DNA of 64,000 nt from Collimonas fungivorans Ter331 (GTDB taxonomy: Bacteria; Pseudomonadota; Gammaproteobacteria; Burkholderiales; Burkholderiaceae_D). The notes beneath the pieces were generated by a model that was not told the DNA's origin, did no database searches, and saw nothing but the letters and a program-made list of their open reading frames with translations. Shown piece by piece: positions 8,602 through 18,755 of the stretch. Both the position numbers and the translations under genes were made by a program. Each line of letters begins with the position of its first letter. Position 1 is the first letter of the stretch. The stretch is from NCBI RefSeq assembly GCF_000221045.1, contig NC_015856.1:1769317-1833316 (forward strand), read 5' to 3'.

Positions 8602-8895
8602 ATGGGAACGATCAAACTGCGTCAGTGGGATTCTGCCGAGCATCTGCAAACCGGCGCCGATATCGTTGCCTATTTCGATGCGTGTCTTGAAGAAGCGGGC
8701 GACGATCCTGCCTTCATCGCGCATGCCTTGGGCAATATTGCGCGCGCACGCGGCATGAGCCAGGTGGCGCGGGATGCCGGCCTGGCGCGCGAAAGCCTGT
8801 ATAAGGCGTTGTCCGGCGAGGGCAATCCAGAGTTCGGGACCATTCTGAAAGTCATGAAAGCGCTTGGGCTGAGGCTGCATGCGACGGCGGCATAA
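8602..8895 (+). CDS. HigA-like antitoxin, addiction-module antidote protein
   Basis: 97 residues. A short N-terminal segment (residues 1-35) is followed by a helix-turn-helix of the COG3636 type: HALGNIARARGMSQVARDAGLARESLYKALSGEGNPEFGTILKVMKALGLRL. It should neutralise the HigB-like toxin encoded 9 bp upstream and repress the pair by binding its promoter. AGGAG precedes the ATG. Confidence 0.87.
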   Translation: MGTIKLRQWDSAEHLQTGADIVAYFDACLEEAGDDPAFIAHALGNIARARGMSQVARDAGLARESLYKALSGEGNPEFGTILKVMKALGLRLHATAA

Positions 8896-9006
8896 ATCAG
8901 GACTGACAGGCGACAAGCTGATTGTGGGTGACGATAAGGCGGGACTTGAAGATAGGGTGCGCGCGGGTTCTTTTTTGGCAAACACGCAACACGATATCTT
9001 GCGCAC

Positions 9007-9037
9007 TTGCCATGCCACGTGGATTTTCTGGTATGAT
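9007..9037 (+). promoter_or_regulatory. Candidate extended -10 promoter for the thrS transcript
   Basis: TGGTATGAT (9029-9037) is an extended -10 element. TTGCCA at 9007-9012 could serve as a -35 with a long 19-bp spacer. Transcription would start near 9044, about 90 nt before the threonine-rich leader ORF. Confidence 0.35.
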
Positions 9038-9131
9038 CGGAAGCATCCTGTTGCCATCGCTGTTATCACTATCTGCGCTGGACGACTGCAACGAATTCAA
9101 CATCTGTAAGAGCGAGAAAGGCATCCCGGTT

Positions 9132-9173
9132 ATGACACCGCGAACTACCACCACAATCTGTGAGCGACGCTAG
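9132..9173 (+). CDS. Threonine-rich leader peptide upstream of thrS
   Basis: A 13-codon ORF reading MTPRTTTTICERR: five Thr codons out of 13, four consecutive (ACT ACC ACC ACA), then Ile. A purine-rich AAAGG lies 10 nt upstream of the ATG. A Rho-independent terminator follows 27 nt after the stop, and thrS begins 95 nt after the terminator. This is the layout of amino-acid attenuators, where stalling on scarce charged tRNA lets transcription through; E. coli thrL is likewise Thr/Ile-rich. The regulated gene here is the tRNA synthetase itself. Assignment is by pattern, not homology. Confidence 0.6.
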   Translation: MTPRTTTTICERR

Positions 9174-9200
9174 TCGAGGCCTTTTTCTACCTGCATGATG

Positions 9201-9230
9201 AAAAAAGCGCGGCTGGTCCGCGTTTTTTTT
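9201..9230 (+). terminator. Rho-independent terminator or attenuator before thrS
   Basis: CGCGG-(CTGGT)-CCGCG stem (9208-9222) extended by A-T pairs, ending in eight T residues (9223-9230). Part of the leader ORF (CGCGAACTACCA, 9139-9150) is complementary in two blocks to the 3' arm (TGGTCCGCG, 9214-9222), so an alternative fold that breaks the terminator is possible. Confidence 0.75.
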
Positions 9231-9324
9231 CGTCCGCGTTTTTGTTAAGCACACCTTAGTTAAGTACACCTTAATTTCATTCAATCCGGCATGGTCCCGA
9301 GCGACCGCCGATATGGGGCTCAAA

Positions 9325-11232
9325 ATGATAGCAGTCAAACTTCCCGATGGTTCACAGCGTCAATTCGATGCGCCGCTGACTGTGGCGCAGGTCGCCGCCA
9401 GCATCGGCGCCGGCCTGGCCAAGGCGGCGCTGGCCGGCAAGGTCGACGGCAAGCTGGTGGATACTTCTTTCCTGATCGAGCGCGATGTCGAGCTGGCCAT
9501 CGTCACCGACAAGGATGCCGACGGCCTGGAAGTGATACGTCATTCGACCGCCCACTTGCTGGCCTATGCGGTGAAGGAATTGTTTCCCGATGCGCAGGTG
9601 ACTATCGGCCCGGTGATCGAAAACGGCTTCTACTACGATTTCGCCTACAAGCGCCCGTTTACTCCGGAAGACTTGCTGGAAATCGAAAAGAAGATGGCCG
9701 AGCTGGCGAAGAAGGATGAGCCGGTGACACGCAAGGTGGTGGCGCGCGACGAAGCCATCGCCTATTTCGAATCGATAGGCGAGGCTTACAAGGCTGAACT
9801 GATCGGCTCGATTCCGCAGGACCAGGAAGTTTCGCTGTACACCGAAGGCAAGTTCACCGACCTGTGCCGCGGTCCGCACGTGCCGTCGACCGGCAAGCTC
9901 AAGGTGTTCAAGCTGATGAAGCTGGCCGGCGCCTACTGGCGCGGCGATGCAAAGAATGAAATGCTGCAGCGGGTTTACGGCACCGCCTGGGCCAAGAAGG
10001 ACGAACAGGAAGCTTACCTGCACATGCTGGAAGAAGCGGAAAAGCGCGACCACCGCAAGCTGGGGCGCGCGCTCGACCTGTTCCATTTCCAAGATGAAGC
10101 GCCAGGCCTGATTTTCTGGCATCCGAAGGGCTGGACCATCTGGCAGCAGGTTGAGCAGTTCATGCGCCGCGTCTACCAGGACAATGGTTATCAGGAAGTC
10201 AAGGCGCCGCAGATCCTGGACCGCTCCCTGTGGGAAAAGACCGGCCACTGGGAGAACTATCGTGACAACATGTTTACAACCGAGTCGGAAAACCGCAGCT
10301 ACGCGCTGAAGCCGATGAACTGTCCGGGCCATATCCAGATTTTCAATTCAGGCCTGCACAGCTACCGCGACCTGCCGCTGCGTTACGGCGAATTCGGCCA
10401 GTGCCACCGCAACGAGCCGTCCGGCGCCTTGCACGGCATGATGCGGGTGCGCGGTTTTACCCAGGACGACGGTCACATTTTCTGTACAGAAGAACAAGTG
10501 CAGGAAGAAGTGGCGGCCTTCGACAAGGTGGTGCGCCAGGTGTACACCGATTTCGGTTTTACCGAAGTGGCGGTGAAGCTGGCTTTGCGCCCTGAAAAGC
10601 GGGTCGGCGCGGACGAAGTCTGGGACAAGGCGGAAAGCGCCCTGCGCGAAGCGATCCGGGCTTCTGGCACGGAATGGGAAGAATTGCCGGGCGAGGGCGC
10701 GTTCTACGGCCCGAAAATCGAATATCACCTGAAAGATTCGATCGGCCGTTCCTGGCAGTGCGGCACCATGCAGGTCGACTTTTCGATGCCGGGCCGACTC
10801 GGTTCGGAATATGTCACCGAAGACAACGGCCGCAAGGTGCCGGTCATGCTGCATAGGGCGATTGTCGGTTCGCTCGAGCGTTTTATCGGAATCCTGATCG
10901 AAAATCACGCCGGTGCGATGCCCTTGTGGCTTGCTCCTGTGCAAGTTGTTGTTTTGAATATCTCCGACGCCCAGTCAGAATATGTTAAAAATGTTGCACA
11001 AACGCTGAAAAAACAAGGGTTTAGAGTAGAGACCGATTTGCGTAATGAGAAGATTACCTATAAAATACGGCAGCATTCTTTGCAGAAGCCGCCTTATATA
11101 CTGGTTGTCGGTGATAAAGAGCGGGATGCAAACACAGTGGCCGTGCGAGCGCGGGGCAATGTCGACCTGGGTGTGATGCCTATCGACGTACTGGTGGAGC
11201 GCCTCAAGAACGAGGTTGAAACCAAAGCCTGA
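9325..11232 (+). CDS. thrS: Threonyl-tRNA synthetase
   Basis: 635 residues. Charges tRNA-Thr and edits mischarged serine. An N-terminal TGS domain (1-60) is followed by the editing domain with HSTAH (His73 and His77, the same numbering as in E. coli, which supports the start at 9325 over 9313). The class II catalytic core has PMNCPGH, motif 2 ([23 protein letters not shown]) and motif 3 ([14 protein letters not shown]). The C-terminal anticodon-binding domain runs from about 535. It is the first gene of the conserved thrS-infC-rpmI-rplT-pheST-ihfA cluster and lies behind the Thr-rich leader and terminator, so it is probably regulated by attenuation. Confidence 0.97.
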   Translation: MIAVKLPDGSQRQFDAPLTVAQVAASIGAGLAKAALAGKVDGKLVDTSFLIERDVELAIVTDKDADGLEVIRHSTAHLLAYAVKELFPDAQVTIGPVIENGFYYDFAYKRPFTPEDLLEIEKKMAELAKKDEPVTRKVVARDEAIAYFESIGEAYKAELIGSIPQDQEVSLYTEGKFTDLCRGPHVPSTGKLKVFKLMKLAGAYWRGDAKNEMLQRVYGTAWAKKDEQEAYLHMLEEAEKRDHRKLGRALDLFHFQDEAPGLIFWHPKGWTIWQQVEQFMRRVYQDNGYQEVKAPQILDRSLWEKTGHWENYRDNMFTTESENRSYALKPMNCPGHIQIFNSGLHSYRDLPLRYGEFGQCHRNEPSGALHGMMRVRGFTQDDGHIFCTEEQVQEEVAAFDKVVRQVYTDFGFTEVAVKLALRPEKRVGADEVWDKAESALREAIRASGTEWEELPGEGAFYGPKIEYHLKDSIGRSWQCGTMQVDFSMPGRLGSEYVTEDNGRKVPVMLHRAIVGSLERFIGILIENHAGAMPLWLAPVQVVVLNISDAQSEYVKNVAQTLKKQGFRVETDLRNEKITYKIRQHSLQKPPYILVVGDKERDANTVAVRARGNVDLGVMPIDVLVERLKNEVETKA

Positions 11233-11292
11233 ACGGGGCGACCCGAAGCGCAAGAGCACGGCTTAATTATTTGATTTTTAAAGGAAACTGCA

Positions 11293-11817
11293 ATAGCTAC
11301 GGACAAGTCACATCGCATCAACGGCGAAATTACTGCGCCAGAATTGCGCTTATCCGGTGTCGAGAACGAAGCACTCGGTATCGTCAGTCTGGCTGAGGCC
11401 TTCCGCCTAGCGGAAGAGGCAAACGTCGATCTGGTGGAAATCGCACCGACCGCGCAGCCGCCAGTAGCCCGTTTGATGGACTACGGCAAGTTCAAGTACC
11501 AGGAACAGAAGAAGGCGCACGAGGCCAAGTTGAAGCAGAAGGTCATCCTGGTGAAGGAAGTCAAATTCCGCCCGGGCACCGATGATGGTGATTACAACAT
11601 CAAGCTGCGCAACCTGACCCGCTTCCTGGATGAAGACGGCGACAAGGTCAAGATCACGCTGCGTTTCCGCGGCCGTGAAATGGCTCACCAGGACATCGGC
11701 ATGCGCATGCTGGAACGTCTGAAGCAAGACCTGGAGCCGTACGGACAGGTCGAGCAGTGGCCGAAGATGGAAGGGCGCCAGATGATCATGATCATTGGCC
11801 CGAAGAAGAAAAAGTAA
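11293..11817 (+). CDS. infC: Translation initiation factor IF-3, AUA start codon
   Basis: 174 residues. The conserved N-terminus ([21 protein letters not shown]) can only be reached from the ATA at 11293; there is no ATG, GTG or TTG before codon 18. AAAGGA sits 6-7 nt upstream of the ATA, at ideal spacing. The IF-3 N-domain, linker and C-domain (to [20 protein letters not shown]) are complete. IF-3 prevents subunit joining and rejects non-canonical start codons, so an AUU-class start lets it repress its own synthesis; E. coli infC uses AUU. Here the codon is AUA. Annotation restricted to NTG starts would truncate the protein by 17 residues. Confidence 0.93.
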   Translation: MATDKSHRINGEITAPELRLSGVENEALGIVSLAEAFRLAEEANVDLVEIAPTAQPPVARLMDYGKFKYQEQKKAHEAKLKQKVILVKEVKFRPGTDDGDYNIKLRNLTRFLDEDGDKVKITLRFRGREMAHQDIGMRMLERLKQDLEPYGQVEQWPKMEGRQMIMIIGPKKKK

Positions 11818-11981
11818 TTCGATTTTAGGTGGACTGGATGAGCAATCGTCCGGATCGCCCAAAAGCAGCAGACCAGATTCTGCTGCGAAATCCAGTTGTG
11901 GCTGTCGTGCAGCTGGGTTTAAACAAGTGAGAGCAGGCATCCAAGCGTAACGTCATGTTGCCACCTGCAATCATGTTAAAA

Positions 11982-12012
11982 AAGGAGCTGTCCCTCGAGG
12001 ACAGATAGTGTC
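11982..12012 (+). promoter_or_regulatory. Split ribosome-binding site of rpmI with internal hairpin
   Basis: A strong AAGGAG (11982-11987) lies 25 nt before the rpmI ATG, too far for normal use. Between them is a 6-bp hairpin, CTGTCC-(CTCGA)-GGACAG (11988-12004). Folding the hairpin out leaves exactly 8 nt (12005-12012) between AAGGAG and ATG, an ideal spacing. A weaker GAGG inside the hairpin (11997-12000) would be 12 nt away in the unfolded form. Confidence 0.55.
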
Positions 12013-12210
12013 ATGCCAAAAATGAAAACGAAGAGCAGCGCCAAAAAGCGCTTTCGCGTCCGTCCAGGTGGAACCGTTAAACGCGGTCAAGCTTTCAAGC
12101 GTCACATCCTGACCAAGAAGACCACCAAGAACAAACGTCAATTGCGCGGTTCCGTCGGTGTCCATGAAACAAACATGGCTTCCGTCTCACGCATGTTGCC
12201 AACCGCTTAA
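12013..12210 (+). CDS. rpmI: Ribosomal protein bL35
   Basis: 65 residues, full length, starting [20 protein letters not shown] and very basic, as the family requires. It lies 195 bp after infC and 23 bp before rplT. Component of the 50S subunit. In E. coli this operon segment is repressed by L20 acting at the rpmI translation-initiation region; here the start is preceded by an unusual hairpin-split Shine-Dalgarno region (11982-12012) that could serve a similar control. Confidence 0.96.
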   Translation: MPKMKTKSSAKKRFRVRPGGTVKRGQAFKRHILTKKTTKNKRQLRGSVGVHETNMASVSRMLPTA

Positions 12211-12233
12211 CCTCACACTATTAAGGAGTTATT

Positions 12234-12593
12234 ATGCCTAGAGTAAAACGTGGGGTTACAGCTCGTGCCCGTCATAAAAAAATCTTGGTGCAAGCCAAGG
12301 GTTACCGCGGTCGCCGCAGTAAAGTCTATCGTGTAGCCAAGCAAGCGGTTATGCGCGCTGGTCAATACGCATACCGTGACCGTCGCAACAAGAAGCGCGT
12401 ATTCCGTGCATTGTGGATCGCCCGTATCAACGCCGCTTCGCGTGAGCATGGCGTTACGTACAGCGTATTCATGAACGGTCTGAAGCGTGCTTCGATCGAA
12501 CTGGACCGTAAGGTTCTGGCTGATATGGCAGTGATGGACAAGCCAGCGTTTGCTGCGATTGTCAATCAAGTCAAGGCCAACATCGCTGCGTAA
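12234..12593 (+). CDS. rplT: Ribosomal protein bL20
   Basis: 119 residues, starting [37 protein letters not shown]. The basic N-terminal arm and globular C-terminal domain ([22 protein letters not shown]) are complete. AAGGAG precedes the ATG by 8 nt. It is needed early in 50S assembly and, in enterobacteria, represses rpmI-rplT translation. A terminator follows at 12656. Confidence 0.97.
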   Translation: MPRVKRGVTARARHKKILVQAKGYRGRRSKVYRVAKQAVMRAGQYAYRDRRNKKRVFRALWIARINAASREHGVTYSVFMNGLKRASIELDRKVLADMAVMDKPAFAAIVNQVKANIAA

Positions 12594-12655
12594 CTCATTT
12601 ACGTATTGCGTAGTTTTGCCATCGCCGCGTAGTTCCGCGGCTTGGCAATCCCGAG

Positions 12656-12695
12656 CGGGGCAGAGGTCAACACCTTGTGCCCCGTTTGTGTTTTT
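12656..12695 (+). terminator. Terminator between rplT and pheS
   Basis: CGGGGCA (12656-12662) pairs with TGCCCCG (12678-12684), with an inner AGGT/ACCT pairing and a CAAC loop. A T-rich run, TTTGTGTTTTT, follows. It may separate the ribosomal-protein genes from pheST or act as an attenuator for pheS. Confidence 0.65.
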
Positions 12696-12752
12696 AACCG
12701 CTGGTTTTTATTTTATCAGCGTATTTCGGCTTCATTGGAGCAGGAAAACTGC

Positions 12753-13771
<1,019 letters not shown>

Positions 13772-13869
13772 AAGCTCCTCGCCGAAGACGCTGCGACAGG
13801 CTTGCCCTTGTGCCTCGCCGATCCAGCGTTCCTTGCTTCTGTGACTAAAGGTTTTTGAAGGTTTTACCT

Positions 13870-16296
13870 ATGCAATTCTCTGAAAGCTGGCTGCGTTCCA
13901 TGGTCGATCCGAAGATGACTTCGGACGAATTGTCCCATCTGCTGACCATGTCGGGTCTTGAAGTGGAAGAGGTCGAGCCGGTTGCGCCGCCCTTTACCAA
14001 TATCGTGGTCGGCCTGGTGGTCGAGACCGCCAAGCATCCGAACGCCGATCGCCTGAATGTCTGCCAGGTCGATGTCGGCGCCGGCACCATGCTCAATATC
14101 GTGTGCGGCGCGCCGAACGTGCGTCCTGGCCTGAAAGTGCCATGCGCGATGGTCGGCGCGATCCTGCCGCCGGGCGCGGACGGCAAGCCGTTCGAAATCA
14201 AGCTGGGCCAGCTGCGCGGCGTCGAATCGCAGGGCATGCTGTGCTCGGCGCGCGAACTGAAACTGTCGGAAGACCATGGCGGCTTGCTGGAGTTGCCGGA
14301 AGATGCGCCGGTCGGCAAGAATTTCCGCGATTATTTCGAACTGAACGATCTCAAGTTCACCATCAAGCTGACGCCGAACAAGGCGGACTGCCTGTCGGTG
14401 CTGGGCGTGGCGCGCGAAGTGTCGGCCCTGACCGGCACGCCGCTGAAGCAGCCGGTGTTCAAGACTGTCAGCGCCAATATCGCTGAAACCTTGCCGGTCA
14501 AGATTTCGGCGCCGGACCTGTGCGGCCGTTTCTCCGGCCGCGTGATCCGCGGCCTGAACGCCAAGGCGACGACGCCGCGCTGGATGAAACAGCGCCTGGA
14601 GCGCAGCGGCCAGCGTCCGATCTCGGCCCTGGTCGACATCTCCAACTATGTCATGCTGGAGCTGGGACGTCCTACCCACGTGTTCGACCTCGACAAGATC
14701 CACGGCGGCCTCGATGTCCGCTGGGGCAAGGCAGGCGAATCGCTCAAGCTGTTGAACGGCAATACCGTCAGTGTCGATGACTGGATCGGCGTGATCGCCG
14801 ATGACCGCCAGATCGAATCGCTGGCCGGCATCATGGGCGGCGACGCCACCGCGGTATCGCTGGAAACGCAAAATATCTACCTGGAGGCCGCATTCTGGTG
14901 GCCGCAGGCGATACAGGGCCGCGCCCGCCGTTTCAATTTTTCGACTGACGCCGGCCATCGCTTCGAGCGCGGCGTCGATTTCGCCACCACGGTCGAGCAC
15001 ATCGAACGCATCACCGCCTTGCTGGTCGAGATCTGCGGCACGCCTGAAACCCAGGTCGGCCCGGTCGACGACCAAAGCGTCAACCTGCCGAAGCGCGATC
15101 CGGTCAAGGTGCGCACCGCGCGTGCGATCAAGGTCATCGGCGTACCATTGTCGGACAGCCAGATCGCCGATATCTTCACGCGCCTGGGACTGGGCTTCAC
15201 CCAGGACAACGGCGTGTTTTCGGTGACGCCGCCGTCGTATCGTTTCGATATCGAGATCGAAGAAGACCTGGTCGAGGAAATCGCCCGCGTCTACGGTTTT
15301 GAAAATATCCCGGCCTTGCCGCCGGTGGCGCCGAACGCCATGTACATCGCGCCGGAAAACCAGCGCTCGCTGTTCTCGATCCGGCACCGGCTGGCCGACC
15401 TGGATTACCAGGAAGTGATCAATTTCAGCTTCGTCGAAGAAGCCTGGGAAGCCGACTTCGCCGGCAACCTGCAACCGATCAAGCTGCTCAATCCGATTGC
15501 CAGCCAGATGAGCGCGATGCGTTCGTCGCTGGTCGCCAGCCTGGTGGCCAACGTCAAATACAACCTGAACCGCAAGCTGAACCGGGTCCGCATTTTTGAA
15601 ACAGGCGCCGTGTATACACGCAACCAGGAAGTCCAGAACGGGCCGCTGGCGGTCGCCGGTTTTGAACAGCCGAAGCGGGTCGCAGGCCTGGCCTATGGTC
15701 CGCACGCCGACGAGCAATGGGGACAGGCCAGCCGCACCGTCGATTTCTTCGACGTCAAGGCCGACCTGGAAGCCTTGTTTGCGCCGGCGGCTTTGCGTTT
15801 CACCAAACTGGAGCATCCTGCTTTGCATCCGGGCCGTTCGGCGCAGGTGCTGCTGGGCGACGTTGCGGTAGGTTTTATCGGCGAATTGCACCCGCGCCTG
15901 CAGCAGAAATACGAGTTGCCGCTGGCCCCGGTTGTGTTCGAAGTCGACGCCTTGGCGTTGCAGCAACGGCAAGTACCTGCGTATGTCGAGATTTCGAAAT
16001 TCCCGGCCGTGGTGCGCGATCTCGCAGTGGTGGTCAAACAAGCCGTTTATGCACAGGATTTACTGGATGTTTTTGCTGCTGAGCAGCAAGGCAATCCAGC
16101 CTGCCGGATTCTGCAAGCCATTGTTTTATTTGATGAATATCATGGCAAAGGACTGGAAAATGACGAAAAAAGTCTTGCTTTCCGTTTTACCTTGCAAGAT
16201 ACTGAAAACACCCTTCAAGATGACACTGTAGAAGCCGCCATGTCGGCTTTGATCGCTGCTGTCAGCAAGGTGCCAACAGCAAGATTGCGCGCCTGA
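13870..16296 (+). CDS. pheT: Phenylalanyl-tRNA synthetase beta subunit
   Basis: 808 residues from ATG 13870, with GAAGG 8 nt upstream; an upstream TTG at 13855 is less likely. Domains run in family order: tRNA-binding (EMAP-like) domain at about 40-150, B3/B4 editing domain (about 210-385), B5 (about 405-475), the catalytic-like core, and the C-terminal FDX-ACB anticodon-binding domain (about 714-808, [21 protein letters not shown]). It forms the alpha2beta2 enzyme with PheS, encoded about 100 bp upstream. No frame breaks are visible. Confidence 0.96.
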   Translation: MQFSESWLRSMVDPKMTSDELSHLLTMSGLEVEEVEPVAPPFTNIVVGLVVETAKHPNADRLNVCQVDVGAGTMLNIVCGAPNVRPGLKVPCAMVGAILPPGADGKPFEIKLGQLRGVESQGMLCSARELKLSEDHGGLLELPEDAPVGKNFRDYFELNDLKFTIKLTPNKADCLSVLGVAREVSALTGTPLKQPVFKTVSANIAETLPVKISAPDLCGRFSGRVIRGLNAKATTPRWMKQRLERSGQRPISALVDISNYVMLELGRPTHVFDLDKIHGGLDVRWGKAGESLKLLNGNTVSVDDWIGVIADDRQIESLAGIMGGDATAVSLETQNIYLEAAFWWPQAIQGRARRFNFSTDAGHRFERGVDFATTVEHIERITALLVEICGTPETQVGPVDDQSVNLPKRDPVKVRTARAIKVIGVPLSDSQIADIFTRLGLGFTQDNGVFSVTPPSYRFDIEIEEDLVEEIARVYGFENIPALPPVAPNAMYIAPENQRSLFSIRHRLADLDYQEVINFSFVEEAWEADFAGNLQPIKLLNPIASQMSAMRSSLVASLVANVKYNLNRKLNRVRIFETGAVYTRNQEVQNGPLAVAGFEQPKRVAGLAYGPHADEQWGQASRTVDFFDVKADLEALFAPAALRFTKLEHPALHPGRSAQVLLGDVAVGFIGELHPRLQQKYELPLAPVVFEVDALALQQRQVPAYVEISKFPAVVRDLAVVVKQAVYAQDLLDVFAAEQQGNPACRILQAIVLFDEYHGKGLENDEKSLAFRFTLQDTENTLQDDTVEAAMSALIAAVSKVPTARLRA

Positions 16297-16410
16297 TCTG
16301 TAATTGAATGGCTTGATTAAACCTGCAGCAAATGCCGGCGCGCTCGAGACACAGCGGCACGAAAAAAAACGGCAGCGGCAATCCCAAAAAGACAGGGGCG
16401 TAACAACAGA

Positions 16411-16854
16411 ATGAACAATATGCAGACAGTAGAATTCGAATCCGTTCTGGACGCCGATCTGAATCGGGCGATGCGTGAAGCGCAAGCCCGTTCGCAGGCA
16501 GAAAAGAATTTGCCGACATTGACCAAGGCGGAACTGGCTGAACTTTTGTTTGAACAGGTTGGCCTCAACAAGCGTGAGGCCAAGGACATGGTGGAAACGT
16601 TTTTCGATGAAATCCGCGATGCGCTGGAACGCGGCGAATCCGTGAAATTGTCGGGTTTCGGCAATTTCCAGCTGCGCGACAAACCGCAGCGCCCGGGCCG
16701 CAATCCGAAGACCGGGGAAGAAATTCCCATCACTGCGCGCCGCGTGGTCACTTTCCACGCCAGTCAGAAACTCAAGGGCATGGTTGAAGCCGCAAGCCTG
16801 CAGCCGATCCAGCCTATCCAACAGTTTGCCGCTGCCCTCCCAGCTAATTCATGA
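16411..16854 (+). CDS. ihfA: Integration host factor alpha subunit, long N-terminus
   Basis: 147 residues; a second ATG at 16420 is possible. The HU/IHF fold runs from about residue 36 ([29 protein letters not shown]) through the DNA-binding beta-arm ([29 protein letters not shown]). A 35-residue N-terminal extension and a Pro/Ala/Gln tail go beyond the roughly 99-residue enterobacterial protein. IHF bends DNA at specific sites and helps sigma-54 promoters, recombination and replication. The position after pheT is conserved. It overlaps the MerR-type gene by 4 nt (ATGA). Confidence 0.93.
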   Translation: MNNMQTVEFESVLDADLNRAMREAQARSQAEKNLPTLTKAELAELLFEQVGLNKREAKDMVETFFDEIRDALERGESVKLSGFGNFQLRDKPQRPGRNPKTGEEIPITARRVVTFHASQKLKGMVEAASLQPIQPIQQFAAALPANS

Positions 16855-17255
16855 ACGATCGCATTAGTAAATCCGAGCTTGTCGTGCTGCCGCCGATCCC
16901 GGCCAAGCGTTATTTCACCATAGGCGAAGTCAGCGACCTGTGCGGCGTCAAGCCGCATGTGCTGCGTTACTGGGAACAGGAATTCACCCAGCTCAAGCCG
17001 GTCAAGCGGCGCGGCAACCGCCGTTATTACCAGCACCACGAGGTGCTGCTGATTCGCCGCATCCGCGAATTATTGTATGAACACGGCTTCACCATCAGCG
17101 GCGCCCGCAACAAGCTCGATGGCCGCCTGGGCGGCGCAGCCGAAGCCGAGCTGGCCGAGGCCCGGCAAAACGAAGTCGATCTGGTCGAAGTGCGGCACGA
17201 GCTGGAACAGATACTCGATTTGCTGATACCGAAGGTCGAGCAAGCCACTCAGTGA
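16851..17255 (+). CDS. MerR-family regulator coupled to ihfA
   Basis: 134 residues. A winged helix-turn-helix at the N-terminus ([69 protein letters not shown]) is followed by a coiled-coil segment (about 95-130). There are no clustered cysteines, so metal sensing of the MerR/CueR kind is unlikely. The start overlaps the ihfA stop (ATGA), and this ihfA-merR arrangement is common in betaproteobacteria. The target is not known to me. Confidence 0.88.
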   Translation: MNDRISKSELVVLPPIPAKRYFTIGEVSDLCGVKPHVLRYWEQEFTQLKPVKRRGNRRYYQHHEVLLIRRIRELLYEHGFTISGARNKLDGRLGGAAEAELAEARQNEVDLVEVRHELEQILDLLIPKVEQATQ

Positions 17256-17280
17256 ATATTGAGTGAATATTGAATAAACT

Positions 17281-17303
17281 AGGGAGAGCAATCTCCCTTT
17301 TTT
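17281..17303 (+). terminator. Rho-independent terminator of the translation cluster
   Basis: AGGGAGA-(GCAA)-TCTCCCT stem with a GNRA-type tetraloop followed by a T-run (17299-17303), 25 nt after the MerR stop codon and 21 nt before upp. Confidence 0.85.
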
Positions 17304-17324
17304 GTATTTGGAATAATTACACTT

Positions 17325-17975
17325 ATGCTCAGCGATCCGCGTTTTCCCAATCTTTTCATCCTCAACCACCCGCTGATCCAGCACAAGCTGACCCACATGC
17401 GGAGCAAGGAAACATCGACCCGCACATTCCGCCAGCTGCTGCGTGAAATCACGCTGCTGATGGGCTACGAAATCACGCGTGACCTGCCGCTGACGACACA
17501 GCAGATCGAAACGCCGATGCAGAGCATGCAGGCGCCGGTGATTGCCGGCCGCAAACTGGCGGTGGTGCCGGTGCTGCGGGCAGGGATAGGCATGAGCGAC
17601 GGTTTGCTGGACCTGGTGCCGTCGGCGCGGGTCGGGCATATCGGGGTGTATCGCGACCCTGACACGCACCAGCCGGTTGAGTACCTGGTGCGCTTGCCAG
17701 ACCTGGCGGAGCGGATCTTCATCGTATGCGACCCGATGGTGGCAACCGGCAATTCGGCAGTGCACGCCGTCGACGTGCTGAAAAAGCGCGGCGTCGGCGA
17801 CGAGCAAATCATTTTCCTGGCGCTGGTGGCGGCGCCGGAAGGCGTGCAAGTATTCCAGGATGCCCATCCCGGCGTCAAGCTGTACGTGGCAAGCCTGGAT
17901 TCGCACCTGGACGAACATGCCTATATCGTGCCCGGACTGGGCGACGCCGGCGACCGCATCTTCGGCACCAAATAA
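17325..17975 (+). CDS. upp: Uracil phosphoribosyltransferase
   Basis: 216 residues, normal family length. Converts uracil and PRPP to UMP in pyrimidine salvage. The PRPP-binding loop is [10 protein letters not shown] (about 132-141). The uracil-binding C-terminal region [16 protein letters not shown] is complete. It lies just after the translation-cluster terminator, ends before a large palindrome, and converges with the next gene. Confidence 0.96.
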   Translation: MLSDPRFPNLFILNHPLIQHKLTHMRSKETSTRTFRQLLREITLLMGYEITRDLPLTTQQIETPMQSMQAPVIAGRKLAVVPVLRAGIGMSDGLLDLVPSARVGHIGVYRDPDTHQPVEYLVRLPDLAERIFIVCDPMVATGNSAVHAVDVLKKRGVGDEQIIFLALVAAPEGVQVFQDAHPGVKLYVASLDSHLDEHAYIVPGLGDAGDRIFGTK

Positions 17976-17988
17976 TCCACCGCGGCAG

Positions 17989-18039
17989 TTAAATAGGGTC
18001 AGAGTCGAATTATTTTAATTCGACTCTGACCCTATTTAA
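17989..18039. repeat. Perfect 24-bp-arm palindrome, REP/RAYT-like element
   Basis: Two perfect 24-bp arms around a 3-nt TTT loop. The arm contains AGGGTCAGAGTCGAATTA. It is followed 11 bp later by the end of the converging DJ-1 gene, so it can also act as a bidirectional terminator. Short motifs of the GGGTCAGAGTCGAATT kind recur in many proteobacterial genomes near REP-associated tyrosine transposases. That link is from memory of the family; no such transposase is in this window. Confidence 0.8.
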
Positions 18040-18050
18040 TGGGAGCTATA

Positions 18051-18728
18051 TCAGCCCAGCAGTTTCAGCACCTGCTGCGCCACCGCAACCGAAGAAGCCG
18101 GATTTTGTCCGGTAATCAAATTGCCGTCGGCAACGGCATAGCTCTGCCAATCGGCCAGCTTGCTGTAATTTCCTCCCAGACGGTTCAATTCAGCCTCCAC
18201 CAGGAACGGCACGATATCGGTCAACTGCACGGCCGCTTCTTCGCTGTCTGAAAAGCCGGTGACTTTCTTGCCTTTCACCAGCGGGCTGCCGTCTGCCGCG
18301 CGTACATGGCGCAGCACGCCGGGTGCGTGGCATACCGTCGATACCGGCTTGCCGGCGGCATACATGGTTTCGATCAGTGCGATCGAATCCTTGTCTTCCG
18401 CCAGATCCCACAAGGGGCCATGGCCGCCCGGGTAGAACACGGCGTCGTACGATGCCGCCTGCACGGTCGACAGCTTGCTGGTCGATGCCAGTGCAGCCTG
18501 CGCTGCGCCATCTTTGCGAAAACGTTCGGTGGCTTCGGTTTGGGCATCGGCTTCGTCGCTCTTCGGGTCGAGCGGCGGCTGGCCGCCCTTTGGCGAGGCC
18601 AGGGTGATGTCGGCGCCGGCGTCGAGGAAGGCGTAGTAGGGAGCTGCAAATTCTTCCAGCCAGAAACCGGTTTTCTTGCCGGTATTGCCGAGCTGGTCGT
18701 GGGAAGTAAGCACCATTAATATTTTCAT
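18051..18728 (-). CDS. DJ-1/PfpI-family protein (HchA-like)
   Basis: 225 residues with one DJ-1/PfpI domain. The nucleophile elbow is VCHAPGVL (Cys133-His134), and an acidic residue near 25-26 (EEFAAPYY) is the usual partner. HchA/Hsp31-type members hydrate glyoxal and methylglyoxal to acids (glyoxalase III) or act as holdases. The gene is 27 bp downstream of the CurA-like reductase and in the same direction as a YqhD-type reductase and a NemR-like regulator. A role in reactive-aldehyde removal is the best inference. AAGGA precedes the ATG. Confidence 0.85.
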   Translation of the reverse strand: MKILMVLTSHDQLGNTGKKTGFWLEEFAAPYYAFLDAGADITLASPKGGQPPLDPKSDEADAQTEATERFRKDGAAQAALASTSKLSTVQAASYDAVFYPGGHGPLWDLAEDKDSIALIETMYAAGKPVSTVCHAPGVLRHVRAADGSPLVKGKKVTGFSDSEEAAVQLTDIVPFLVEAELNRLGGNYSKLADWQSYAVADGNLITGQNPASSVAVAQQVLKLLG

Positions 18729-18755
18729 CTGGATTCCTTTTGAGTGTCTGATAGG

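Noticed and set aside
9044-9324. T-box riboswitch before thrS
   Set aside because: No T-box sequence or specifier-loop layout. The Thr-codon ORF plus terminator explains the region better.
13864-16041. 725-codon open frame on the minus strand
   Set aside because: Shadow of pheT caused by GC-rich codon use; composition is rich in Arg/His/Asp with no recognisable domain.
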